Below, one piece after another: positions 9,154 through 17,227 of a DNA stretch of 64,000 bases. Source of the stretch: Chloroflexota bacterium (GTDB lineage: Bacteria > Chloroflexota > UBA6077 > JACCZL01); assembly GCA_020850535.1 (NCBI GenBank), contig JADZEM010000223.1, positions 16,135-80,134 of the forward strand. The letters are read 5' to 3'. Both the position numbers and the translations under genes were made by a program. The notes under the pieces were generated by a model. The model searched no databases and had not been told where the DNA came from. It saw only the letters and a program-made list of their open reading frames with translations. Each line of letters begins with the position of its first letter. Positions within the stretch are counted from its first letter, which is position 1.

Positions 9154-10209
9154 CTAGACCAGCACCGACGCCGGGTGCGCGGTCGCGCCGGCCATCCAGC
9201 GCAAGTCGTCCTGCAGCTGCCCCTCGGCCAGCAGCTGGCGAATGTGCCGAATGCGCTGGAAGCGCGGACCGATCAGGTCGTCGAACTGGAGGTGGTGCCG
9301 GTGGTACGACTCCAGGAGCTGCTCGATGCCCTTCTTCACGGACCACGTCGGGCGGAAGCCGGGCAGCCCGTCGCGCGCCTTCGCGAAGCTCACGCGGTAG
9401 CAGCGCTTGTCCGGGCTGGCGTCCGAGGCGTACTGCACGGTGCTGCCGGCGACGGCCTCGCGGACCATCTCGGCGACGTCCCGAATCTGGTAGTTCTCGT
9501 CGTCCCGACCGATGTTAAACGCCTGGTTGTGGATCGCCTCGCGCGGCGCTTCGAGCGCGCAGAGGACGCCGAGCGAGATGTCCTCGACGTGGACGAACGG
9601 GCGCCAGGGCGAGCCGTCGCTCATGATCTCGACGCGGCCGGTGGTGAAGGCGAAGCCGGCCAGGTTGTTGACGGCGAGATCGCCGCGCAGCCGAGGCGAG
9701 GCCCCGTAGGCCGTGGCATTCCGCAGGAAGACGGGCGAGAAGTCGTCCGTCGCGAGCGGGGCCACGTCCTGCTCGACCTTGATCTTCGAGCTGCCGTACG
9801 CCGTCACCGGGTTGAAGGCGGCGGTCTCCGTCACCATCTCGTCGCCGCTTGCGCCGTACAGGCTGCACGAGGAGGCGAAGACGAACCGCTCGACGCCGGC
9901 GGCCCGCGCCAGCCGCGCCAGCCGGACCGAGGCCCGGTGGTTGATCTCGAAGGTCAGATCGGCGTTCAGATCGCCCAGCGGGTCGTTGGAGAGCCCGGCG
10001 AGGTGCACGATGGCATCGAAGCCAGCCAGGTCGTCCTGGGCGACGTCGCGGATGTCGAGCCGCATCGCCGGAAGCGCGTCGGCCCGTCCGAGGAGGTTGC
10101 CCTCGAACAGTCCGGTATCCAGGCCGATGACCTCATGCCCTGCCCGCGCGAGCATCGGCGCCATGACTGTTCCGATGTAGCCCGTGTGCCCCGTCAGTAG
10201 GACTCGCAA
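9154..10209 (-). CDS. NAD-dependent sugar epimerase/dehydratase
   Basis: Extended short-chain dehydrogenase of about 351 residues. The start RVLLTGHTGYIGTVMA carries the GxxGxxG cofactor loop, AIVHLAGLSNDP follows, and the catalytic YGSSK gives the Tyr-x3-Lys pair after SSCSLYG. The favoured start is a TTG at 10209, with GGGGG five bases upstream; an in-frame ATG at 10251 would overlap the upstream gene by 58 bases. It acts on a nucleotide sugar, probably the CDP-sugar made by its neighbour. Whether it epimerises, reduces or dehydrates cannot be told; no separate CDP-glucose 4,6-dehydratase is in the window. Confidence 0.87.
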   Translation of the reverse strand: MRVLLTGHTGYIGTVMAPMLARAGHEVIGLDTGLFEGNLLGRADALPAMRLDIRDVAQDDLAGFDAIVHLAGLSNDPLGDLNADLTFEINHRASVRLARLARAAGVERFVFASSCSLYGASGDEMVTETAAFNPVTAYGSSKIKVEQDVAPLATDDFSPVFLRNATAYGASPRLRGDLAVNNLAGFAFTTGRVEIMSDGSPWRPFVHVEDISLGVLCALEAPREAIHNQAFNIGRDDENYQIRDVAEMVREAVAGSTVQYASDASPDKRCYRVSFAKARDGLPGFRPTWSVKKGIEQLLESYHRHHLQFDDLIGPRFQRIRHIRQLLAEGQLQDDLRWMAGATAHPASVLV

Positions 10210-11036
10210 TGGTTCCCCCAGACTTTCCAGGGCGGATTGCCCCGGTCCCACAGTTCTTGCAGCAGCTGCTTCTCACGCAGCGTGTCCATGCACTGCCAGA
10301 AGGAGTCGTGCCGGTACGCCACCAGCTGCCCATCCCGCGCCAGCGCTTCGAGCGGCTCCCGCTCCCAGACCGTGTCATCCCCCTGGATGTAGTCGAGCAC
10401 CTCCGGCTCGCAGACAAAGAAGCCGCCGTTGATCCAGCCCTCGTCCGTCGTGCGCTTCTCGCGGAAGCTGGTGACGCGGTCACCATCGATCTGCAGGATG
10501 CCGAAGCGGGCCGTTGGTTTGACGGCGGTGACGGTGGCGAGCCGCCCATGCTGCCGGTGGAATGCCAGAAGCGCGCGCAGGTCCACGTCGGCGACGCCGT
10601 CACCGTAGGTGACCATGAAGGTGGAGTCCTTCAGGTACGGCGTCAGGCGCTTGATGCGCCCCCCGGTCTGCGTCGTCTCGCCGGTCTCGACCAGGTCAAC
10701 GCGCCAGGATTCGATTCCCGCTGCACGGTCGTAGCCATTGGTGTGATGGCCAGTCCCGTTCCCGTTGTGGCCGTTGGCGTCATGGTGGACACCGCGCTCG
10801 GCATAGTCGATATGGAGCGACCCGTTCAGCCGATACAGGTCGAGCATGTAGCGCTTGATATCGTCCCCACGATATCCCAGCGCCACAGCGAAGTCGCTGA
10901 AACCATGATGCGCGTACAGCTGCATGATGTGCCAGAGAATCGGCTTGCCGCCGATCTCGACCAGTGGCTTTGGCCGCACCGATGTTTCTTCGGCCAGGCG
11001 GGTGCCCATCCCCCCGGCCAGGATCGCAACCTTCAC
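10194..11036 (-). CDS. rfbF: Glucose-1-phosphate cytidylyltransferase
   Basis: 280 residues making CDP-glucose from CTP and glucose-1-phosphate, the entry step to CDP-deoxysugars. The start MKVAILAGGMGTRLAEET and KPLVEIGGKPILWHIM are the nucleotide-binding and catalytic motifs; TGGRIKRL and FMVTYGDGVADV match RfbF. The GTG start at 11036 is preceded by GGGAGAG; upstream in-frame codons look noncoding. An unusual His/Asn/Gly-rich insertion lies at about residues 82-105, where relatives have a short loop. First gene of the minus-strand glycan operon. Confidence 0.9.
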   Translation of the reverse strand: MKVAILAGGMGTRLAEETSVRPKPLVEIGGKPILWHIMQLYAHHGFSDFAVALGYRGDDIKRYMLDLYRLNGSLHIDYAERGVHHDANGHNGNGTGHHTNGYDRAAGIESWRVDLVETGETTQTGGRIKRLTPYLKDSTFMVTYGDGVADVDLRALLAFHRQHGRLATVTAVKPTARFGILQIDGDRVTSFREKRTTDEGWINGGFFVCEPEVLDYIQGDDTVWEREPLEALARDGQLVAYRHDSFWQCMDTLREKQLLQELWDRGNPPWKVWGNHCESY

Positions 11037-12510
11037 GGCTTCTCTCCCGATAGTCTCGGCGTGGCGCCGCCTGCGGACAGGCGGAGTGGCGATGGTGGCA
11101 CGCCGGTGCAGACCAGAAGCTCTCGCCGATTCGAGTGTAGAAAAAGGCAGTTGACCACTTCTGGATTGCGTGTTGAGAACAATTTGAGGGGGCAGGTGGT
11201 CAGGGGCCGACCGGTACGCGCAGCCGGCCGGCATCGAGATGCTGATGGGCGGTGCTTGTTACGGCTCACCCTGGCAGATCGGACCAGACCCACGCTCATC
11301 GTGGGTGTTACGTTTGTGTGGCGACCTGCGTACGCCTACGTATCATCCGGATGAGGCGCTGGCTGCGCCTGCTGAGTGACTGTCTGTTCAAGATACACAT
11401 GCCTTGCGGTGTCAAAGACAGCGATGCATCGGGTAAGATATCCTTCTCTGAAGCATTGATGAGAGATAGATGAAGCATATCTGAGAGTCGCTGGATACAT
11501 TCAAGAGACAAGCTCGCACCGGCAACCAGGCGCCACGCAAGAATGGACGTCCAACAGGGAGATATCGCAGAGCGTCGCCGCTGTTACACTTCTTCAATGA
11601 TAAAAAGGGACGGCGGAAGCTGACTATTCTTCACCGAGAAAAGTAGCCCGTACGTACTATCGCCAGCGCGCTACTGATCTAGAACTTCACGTGTTCGTCA
11701 CGAAAACTCACTCAACTAAGGTAGGACTGTCAACTCATATACAAAGATCAACGTTGCGTTGATTACACCCCGGCCATATGGACAATCTAGCGCGGTATCA
11801 TCTATCGTAACCCATGTCCTGATGATTTCGGTGTGGACAGATGCGGTACCGCGTAGCTTGGACTTCTCCGGGGCGAACAGTGTCGTTCGTCACCTCTCGC
11901 GCTTTTGTAGTGGCGTCGTTGCAACGGTGGAACGGCGATCGCGTCAGCTGAGAGAAAGGAACCTCTCCTGATATGCGGCGACCCTTCCGCCCGCCATTAG
12001 TGGAAGCGAGTGTGTAGATCGGACCAGCGCGTCTGCTGCTGGTCCGATTGGGAAATCCGGCGTGTGCAACGCGCACCTCTGCCTGGCGTTCTCCGGTGGG
12101 CGCCTCGTGGGCGTCAGGCGAGAGCAGGTGTGCATGGGCGTTCCTTGAATGTCGATGAGCACCCGTTTTGGGGCGGCTCGTCGGTGTGAGCATTCGGGGT
12201 GGACGCTGTGGCGATATGTAGGCATTGACACCGGGGGAAGCGGGTGGCGCTTCCTGGTACGGCCCAGCGACTGGATCTCAGGGCCGTCCGTGGTTGTAGG
12301 CGTCAATTGCTATCGCACTCGACTCGCAGGCCCGCGCTCCCTCGGGGCAATCTGGGGAGTGGTGGGGTCATACGTTACCCGTGGGGTCGTTCAGCCTCGC
12401 GAAGCGTAAGTAGCGTTCGCGGACTCATGGTGAGTTGCTGGCTACGCAGAGACAGACGTAGCGACTCGGAGGCCGGTGACCTGCTCTGCGCGGACTGAAT
12501 GGGGTAGGGC
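11037..12510. other. Long gene-free stretch between divergent transcription units
   Basis: About 1.5 kb separate the minus-strand glycan operon from the plus-strand regulator gene. Part of it (about 11340-11960) is visibly richer in A+T than the flanks. No open frame here has convincing protein composition or a good ribosome site. A perfect 7-bp hairpin (ACCCACG / CGTGGGT, loop CTCAT) sits at 11288-11306. The stretch must contain the promoters of both units, but no clear -35/-10 pair was found. An unannotated small RNA is possible but not shown. Confidence 0.6.
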
Positions 12511-13188
12511 ATGAAGGTGCTGCTTGCCGATGACGATCTGGATACCCTCGACATTACGAGTTATGCGCTTCGCAAGGAGGGCTTTGACATCGTAACGGCG
12601 AGGAATGGAAAGCAGGCGCTAAGCCGCTGGGAGGATGAGCCGACCGATCTGGTTGTTGTGTCGTCCACATTGCCGAAGATCAATGGGTTCGATGTGTGCC
12701 AGCGGATTCGGGCGGCTCAGCACCTCCCGGTGATCGTGCTGCTTCCGCGCAATGATGAAGAGGATATTCTCCGGGGGTTCCGGAGTGGCGCTGACGACTG
12801 TCTCGCCAAGCCGGTGAGCGTCCGCCAGTTGAGCGCGCGGATGCGCCGGATCGGGTGGCGGTACCAGGTCAGGCCGTTGCTGACGCCGCCCTCAGTGCTG
12901 CGGATCGCCGATCTGGAGATCGACTTCCACGCACATCAGGCATTCAAGGGGGGTGAGTCCATCCAGTTGACGCCGCTGGAGTTCAGGATTCTGAACGTGC
13001 TGGCGCTCAATGCCGGGCGGACGGTCTCCTACGCGCACCTGCTCGACCATACCTGGGGGTATGGCCGCGGGCAGGCAACGCTCCTTCGCGCACACATCAC
13101 CCATCTTCGCCGAAAGCTCGGGCTGGGCTACGGGCGACAGGCGGGCATCCGCTCGATTCAGAGCGTCGGCTATGCGCTTGTCTCGTAG
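12511..13188 (+). CDS. OmpR/PhoB-type response regulator with atypical receiver
   Basis: 225 residues: receiver domain (1-115) plus winged-helix DNA-binding domain (about 130-225, ending IRSIQSVGYALVS). The acidic cluster D7-D8-D9 and the Lys of CLAKPVS are present. The phospho-acceptor Asp is Ser51 (DLVVVSSTLP), and the usual Thr after strand 4 is replaced (VLLPRND). Classical His-kinase phosphorylation is therefore unlikely. No kinase gene is adjacent. ATG at 12511 with only a weak G-rich ribosome site. It precedes a second atypical regulator and the surface-protein genes, which it may control. Confidence 0.88.
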   Translation: MKVLLADDDLDTLDITSYALRKEGFDIVTARNGKQALSRWEDEPTDLVVVSSTLPKINGFDVCQRIRAAQHLPVIVLLPRNDEEDILRGFRSGADDCLAKPVSVRQLSARMRRIGWRYQVRPLLTPPSVLRIADLEIDFHAHQAFKGGESIQLTPLEFRILNVLALNAGRTVSYAHLLDHTWGYGRGQATLLRAHITHLRRKLGLGYGRQAGIRSIQSVGYALVS

Positions 13189-13460
13189 TGGTTTGGACTG
13201 GTGAAGCGTTGCAGACGCCAGGGCGCGGCGGCTGGCATGGCCCAGCGCGGTCCTGCCGCCGACGCGCGCCGGGATGGCGTCCAGGGTGATCGCGAAAGGA
13301 GTGGGGGCGTGCTTGCAACCCGTGTCGGCGACCGTCAGCTGTTGCGCCGTGCTGTAGCACGCGGTCCCCTGCGCGGGACTCGACCACCGCACGGGGCCGG
13401 GGCGTACGCTCGTGCTGCCCTGCCCCACTACCTGCCATTGGCCGAGCAGCGAGGAGCGTC

Positions 13461-14252
13461 GTGATCGAGAGAAGACTAGGGGCGAATCCGGCGCCAGGCA
13501 GCTGGCAGCACCCACAATGGTCAGGGAGCGCCTCGGGGGAGGGGCGACTGCACACACATGATTCCGTCAGCAACATGAACGTGCGTGACCCGGCGCAAAT
13601 GCCGATCTCTGTCGTGCTGGGCGACAGCAACTTGCTGTTGGTCCGGACGCTCGGCGCGTTGATCGATGCACAGCCAGACTTCCAGGTGGTCAGATCGCAG
13701 ACCGACGCCGAGCAGGTGTTCGATACCATCTTGACGGTCGAGCCGGACGTGGTCCTCCTGGGAACGGACTTGCTGCTGCAGGACTTCCCTCGCTGGGTCG
13801 CCCTCTTTCGGGAGGGGCGGTCCTCCTCGAAGCTGATCATCATGTCGTCGAGCGAGGACGAGGCGGTCCTTGAGGCTAGTATCCGGGCTGGCGCGGTGGG
13901 CTACATCCACGGCGGCCTGCCGCCAGAAGAGATCGTCAATGCCGTCCGCCGCGTCAACAACGGCGACGTGCTGTTCGCGCCGCAGGTGCTTGTCGGCCTG
14001 CTGCAGCGGCCGAACCGCCCGCCAGAGCCCACGGAGAGCTCGCCCTCGTCAGCCCCTGGCCGCCGTGAGCTGGAGGTGCTGCGCGCCCTGGCCCGTGGCC
14101 TGAGCACGCAGGAGGTCTCCGAGCACCTGGGGATCACCTCCCACACCGTGCGGAGCCACGTGCGCAACGTGATGGCGAAGCTTCAAGCGCGGACCAAACT
14201 TGAGGCTGTCATGATTGCGTTACGCGAAGGGCTCATCAAACTTGAACGATAG
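13461..14252 (+). CDS. NarL/LuxR-type response regulator with atypical receiver
   Basis: 263 residues from a GTG with GAGGAG four bases upstream. An ATG at 13575 would remove a 38-residue, low-complexity N-terminal extension. The receiver spans about 48-165. The acceptor Asp position is Gly101 (PDVVLLGTDLL), and the conserved Lys region reads GYIHGG instead of GYLLK. The LuxR-type helix-turn-helix (about 203-260, GLSTQEVSEHLGITSHTVRSHV) is intact. DNA binding is expected, but activation must be independent of classical phosphotransfer. It stands alone, 270 bases after the PhoB-like gene. Confidence 0.87.
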   Translation: MIERRLGANPAPGSWQHPQWSGSASGEGRLHTHDSVSNMNVRDPAQMPISVVLGDSNLLLVRTLGALIDAQPDFQVVRSQTDAEQVFDTILTVEPDVVLLGTDLLLQDFPRWVALFREGRSSSKLIIMSSSEDEAVLEASIRAGAVGYIHGGLPPEEIVNAVRRVNNGDVLFAPQVLVGLLQRPNRPPEPTESSPSSAPGRRELEVLRALARGLSTQEVSEHLGITSHTVRSHVRNVMAKLQARTKLEAVMIALREGLIKLER

Positions 14253-14651
14253 TCCTGCCGGAATGCCACGACTGTAGTAGCAACGTGGGTTGCGATCCTG
14301 TTGCGCCGCTGGCCGCCGTAGCGTTGCCACGCGCGCAGCAGGATCGACCGCTGTTGACTGCGTAGAGCGCGGTGGCGGGAACTTTCGAGACGCGTCGATG
14401 CGTAGATGGTCGCGTGGAGGGGCAGTTCTGGCCGCTCCGCGCCAGCGTCAATCGTCGACTCTTCTCAACCGCCGATCAACGACTGCGAGTGATATGGATT
14501 CCTACACTGCCGGATATCCTGCATCGTTCTCGCAGGCCGCCCGGGCCGGCCATCTGGCCGTGTTGTGGCGCGGTCCGCGCGGCGACCGCTCCGGTAGGGG
14601 AGCCGCGGTAGTCGCCTGCTGCTGGAGGACGTGTCACGCTAGGAGTACCAC
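14253..14651. other. Gene-free gap upstream of the HlyD-type adaptor
   Basis: About 400 bases without a supported gene; the open frames have Arg-rich, low-complexity translations typical of out-of-frame high-GC DNA. No terminator or strong promoter was recognised. AGGAG at 14641-14645 is the ribosome site of the following gene. Confidence 0.5.
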
Positions 14652-16709
14652 ATGCCTGGAGTAGCGCTGAGGCGGCGGAGCTATCTCGCAGTCGGGGGAC
14701 TGTCGCTGCTCGTGATGTCGGTGGCGTGTACCGGGCCTGGTCCGGCGAGCCGTCAAGCGCCGCCGCCCGCCGCTGAGGTGGTGGCTGTCGCATCGCCGAC
14801 GCCGGTCCCGCCCACGGGTTTCCAGGTCGGCGCGGTGCGTGTCGGCCCGATCACGGAGTCTGTCGCGCTTACCGGGCGGGTTGCCGACCGCTCGGAGACA
14901 CCCATCACCGCGCCAGTCGCCGTCCGTATCGCCTCCTATCTCGTGGAGCTGGGAAAGCCCGTGACCGAGGGGCAGCAGCTGGCCGAGGTGGACGCGACCG
15001 GCGCTGAACGTGAGTTGAGCGACACACGCGCGCGAAAGGAGGCGGCCGATGCGCGCCTGGAGCGCGCGCGCGGCGTCCTCAACGCGCGGCGGCAGCGCGC
15101 CGACGAGGATCTCACGCGGATGACTGCGCCGCCGGCCCAATCCGAGCAGCTTCAGGCGGCCGGTGCGGTGGCGACCGCGCGCGAGAATCTCCGCAAGGCC
15201 GAGGCTGACGTCGCTCGGCTCAATTCGCCAGCGGCCTCAGCGGACGCCAAGGTGGCGGAGCAGGCGGTCCTCTCGGCCCAATCGATGCTCAAGAAGGCCG
15301 AGACGGATCTCGCGCGCTTGAAGAAGGGTGCCGATCCTTCGGATCTGCGGCGCGCGCAGAACGACGTGGCGACGGCCGAGAGTAACCTCGCCAAGGCGGT
15401 CGAGGCCCACCGTGTGCTGACGGCCGGCCCCGAGCCGTTCGCGCTGCGGGCCGCCGAGCGCGCAGTGATGGACGCCGAGCAGCAATTGCGGACCGCCGAG
15501 AGCATCAAGCCGCTGCCGATCGTCTACTCGCGGACGAACGACGGCAAGACGGACCGCGAGGCGCGCCGGCGCGCGGAGCAGGAGGCTGAGAACGCCCGCG
15601 TGGCGCGGGATGCCGACATCAAGAAGGCCGAGCTGGGGCTGAAGAACGCCATCGACCAGCTCAACAAGGTGCGCCAGCCGCCGCCAGCTTCAGAGGTGCA
15701 GTCCGCCGTGCGGGCTGTCGAGTCTGGCGAGCGGAGCCTGACCGATGCGAAGGAGAAGCTCGCCCTGGTGCAGGCCGGGCCGAAGCCCGAGGAGATCGAA
15801 GCGGCAGAGATCGCCGTGACGAGCGCCCAGGCGACGCTGGACCGGGCGGTCATCAACTTGGAGACGGCCCGCTCCGGCCCGTCCGAGAGCGATGCTGCAT
15901 CCGCCCGGGCCAGCCTGGTGAGTGCGCGGTCCAACCTCGAAGTGGCCGTCGCACGGCAGAACGAGCTGATGGCCGGCAAGAATCCGGATTCGACGGAGGT
16001 GCGCGCCGCCCAGGACCGCATCGCCCTGCTCGACAAGCTTGCTGAGTCGTCGCTGGAGGCCATCGACGAGCAGGCGTCCAGCATCGATCCGAAGGACAAG
16101 GAGATGCTCGACGCCGTCGGGCTGTACCGCGACGCGCTCAAGGCGGCAGCCGACGAGCAGGCGCGGCTCACGCAGGCCGAGCAGGCTGTCCAGGCGACGC
16201 GGCTGGTGGCGCCGAGTGCCGGGGTCGTGACGGCCATCGTGACGCAGCCGGGTGAGCAGACGCAGCCGGGCAAGCCGGTCCTCTTCCTGGCGAAGCCAGG
16301 GGAGCCGATCGTCAAGGCCGATATCCCGGCGCGGGATGGCGGGCGCATCGCCAACGGGCAGGCAGCGAAGGTGGAGCTGGCCGAGCAGCCCGGCACGATC
16401 TACGACGCGACGGTCGTCGACGTGGCCGACAGCGAGTCCGGACGGCGGGTGACCCTCCAGGCGGTCTGGGGCGGCAACCCGCCAGCGTACGGCCAGGTGA
16501 TCCAGTCGACGGTCGTGGTGCAGGAGAAGCCGGCCGCCTTGCTGGTTCCGCGCCGCGCGGTCACGAGCGTGGGCAGCCGCCGCTACGTTGATATCTTCGA
16601 CCGGACACCGCCGCGCCGCGTGGCTGTCGAAGTCGGCCTGTCGAACGCCGACGAGGTCGAAGTGACTGGCGACATCCGCGAAGGGCAACCGGTGCTCGTC
16701 GCCCCGTGA
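14652..16709 (+). CDS. HlyD/AcrA-type membrane fusion lipoprotein
   Basis: 685 residues. The N-terminus is a lipoprotein signal (LSLLVMSVAC, Cys26). A barrel/lipoyl start (PITESVALTGRVADRSET) is followed by very long Ala/Glu/Arg-rich coiled-coil arms (about 115-510), then the second lipoyl half (ATRLVAPSAGVVTAIV) and a C-terminal barrel (ALLVPRRAVTSVGSRR). Such adaptors work with ABC exporters or RND pumps, but no pump gene follows; a terminator lies 58 bases downstream. ATG with AGGAG six bases upstream. Long coiled coils suit a thick envelope. Export of protein or glycan is inferred only. Confidence 0.85.
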   Translation: MPGVALRRRSYLAVGGLSLLVMSVACTGPGPASRQAPPPAAEVVAVASPTPVPPTGFQVGAVRVGPITESVALTGRVADRSETPITAPVAVRIASYLVELGKPVTEGQQLAEVDATGAERELSDTRARKEAADARLERARGVLNARRQRADEDLTRMTAPPAQSEQLQAAGAVATARENLRKAEADVARLNSPAASADAKVAEQAVLSAQSMLKKAETDLARLKKGADPSDLRRAQNDVATAESNLAKAVEAHRVLTAGPEPFALRAAERAVMDAEQQLRTAESIKPLPIVYSRTNDGKTDREARRRAEQEAENARVARDADIKKAELGLKNAIDQLNKVRQPPPASEVQSAVRAVESGERSLTDAKEKLALVQAGPKPEEIEAAEIAVTSAQATLDRAVINLETARSGPSESDAASARASLVSARSNLEVAVARQNELMAGKNPDSTEVRAAQDRIALLDKLAESSLEAIDEQASSIDPKDKEMLDAVGLYRDALKAAADEQARLTQAEQAVQATRLVAPSAGVVTAIVTQPGEQTQPGKPVLFLAKPGEPIVKADIPARDGGRIANGQAAKVELAEQPGTIYDATVVDVADSESGRRVTLQAVWGGNPPAYGQVIQSTVVVQEKPAALLVPRRAVTSVGSRRYVDIFDRTPPRRVAVEVGLSNADEVEVTGDIREGQPVLVAP

Positions 16710-16767
16710 TCTCCGGCGGGCGTGCCGCCCGCGCCGCGAGGCTGCCAGGACGGTAGCCAGCTCTCTG

Positions 16768-16805
16768 AAAAAGCCGCCCCCTCAACGACGAGGGGGCGGC
16801 TTTTT
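16768..16805 (+). terminator. Rho-independent terminator after the adaptor gene
   Basis: Five A's, a perfect 10-bp GC-rich stem (GCCGCCCCCT / AGGGGGCGGC), an 8-base loop and five T's. It ends the HlyD-type gene transcript and, with its flanking A/T runs, could work in both directions. Confidence 0.92.
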
Positions 16806-16893
16806 GCCGTCCGCCGGGGGGCGTGAACGCCAGCCGCCCCGGGGGTGAAATCGTAACCGGAAGATGGCGAACTTGTTGAGGATCGCACGCTAG

Positions 16894-16918
16894 TCCACGT
16901 GGAATACCACAATTGTGG
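16894..16918. promoter_or_regulatory. Pair of adjacent perfect palindromes, candidate operators
   Basis: TCCACGTGGA (16894-16903) and CCACAATTGTGG (16907-16918) are perfect palindromes three bases apart. They lie in the 518-base gap (16710-17227) upstream of the first plus-strand beta-helix gene. Spacing of about one helical turn fits cooperative binding of a dimeric regulator. No clear -35/-10 boxes could be assigned. Apart from the terminator, the rest of the gap shows nothing definite. Confidence 0.45.
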
Positions 16919-17227
16919 GAGTCCTTGATCCACACGGGTTACGCCATCTCCTCGGTTTCTTATGGCGACGTGAAATCACATCAGCTTCGTGTCAGATTTC
17001 GCGGTGTTGTGTCCTCTCCGGATTCTCTGTCGCGTTTGGACTGCTGAAGCGCTGACCGGGCACATGCGGGCTGTTGCAGTCCGAAGCGGCCTCCGAAAGC
17101 GCTCAGGTGTTCCGATGCTGGCCGTACACAGACGGCTGCATCGGCAGAGATTCGGCACTGAGCGGGCCATCCAACGGCGCCTGGACCTGGCCTGCCCCCT
17201 GTCACCACGCGTTCGAGAGGACACACC

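Noticed and set aside
8804..9346. Upstream extension of the methyltransferase frame
   Set aside because: It runs through a dispersed palindromic repeat; the ATG at 8803 has a strong ribosome site and matches the family start.
11944..12409. Short frames on both strands in the gene-free gap
   Set aside because: No ribosome site, no hydrophobic or domain pattern, and they overlap each other on opposite strands.
13201..13464. An 87-codon frame with GTG start that ends in a GTGA overlap with the LuxR-type regulator
   Set aside because: The Arg/Gly/Ala-rich translation is like out-of-frame high-GC DNA, there is no ribosome site and no family features; the overlap is probably chance.
14290..14664. 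A 124-codon frame upstream of the adaptor gene
   Set aside because: Low-complexity Arg/Ser translation without a ribosome site, running into the adaptor start.
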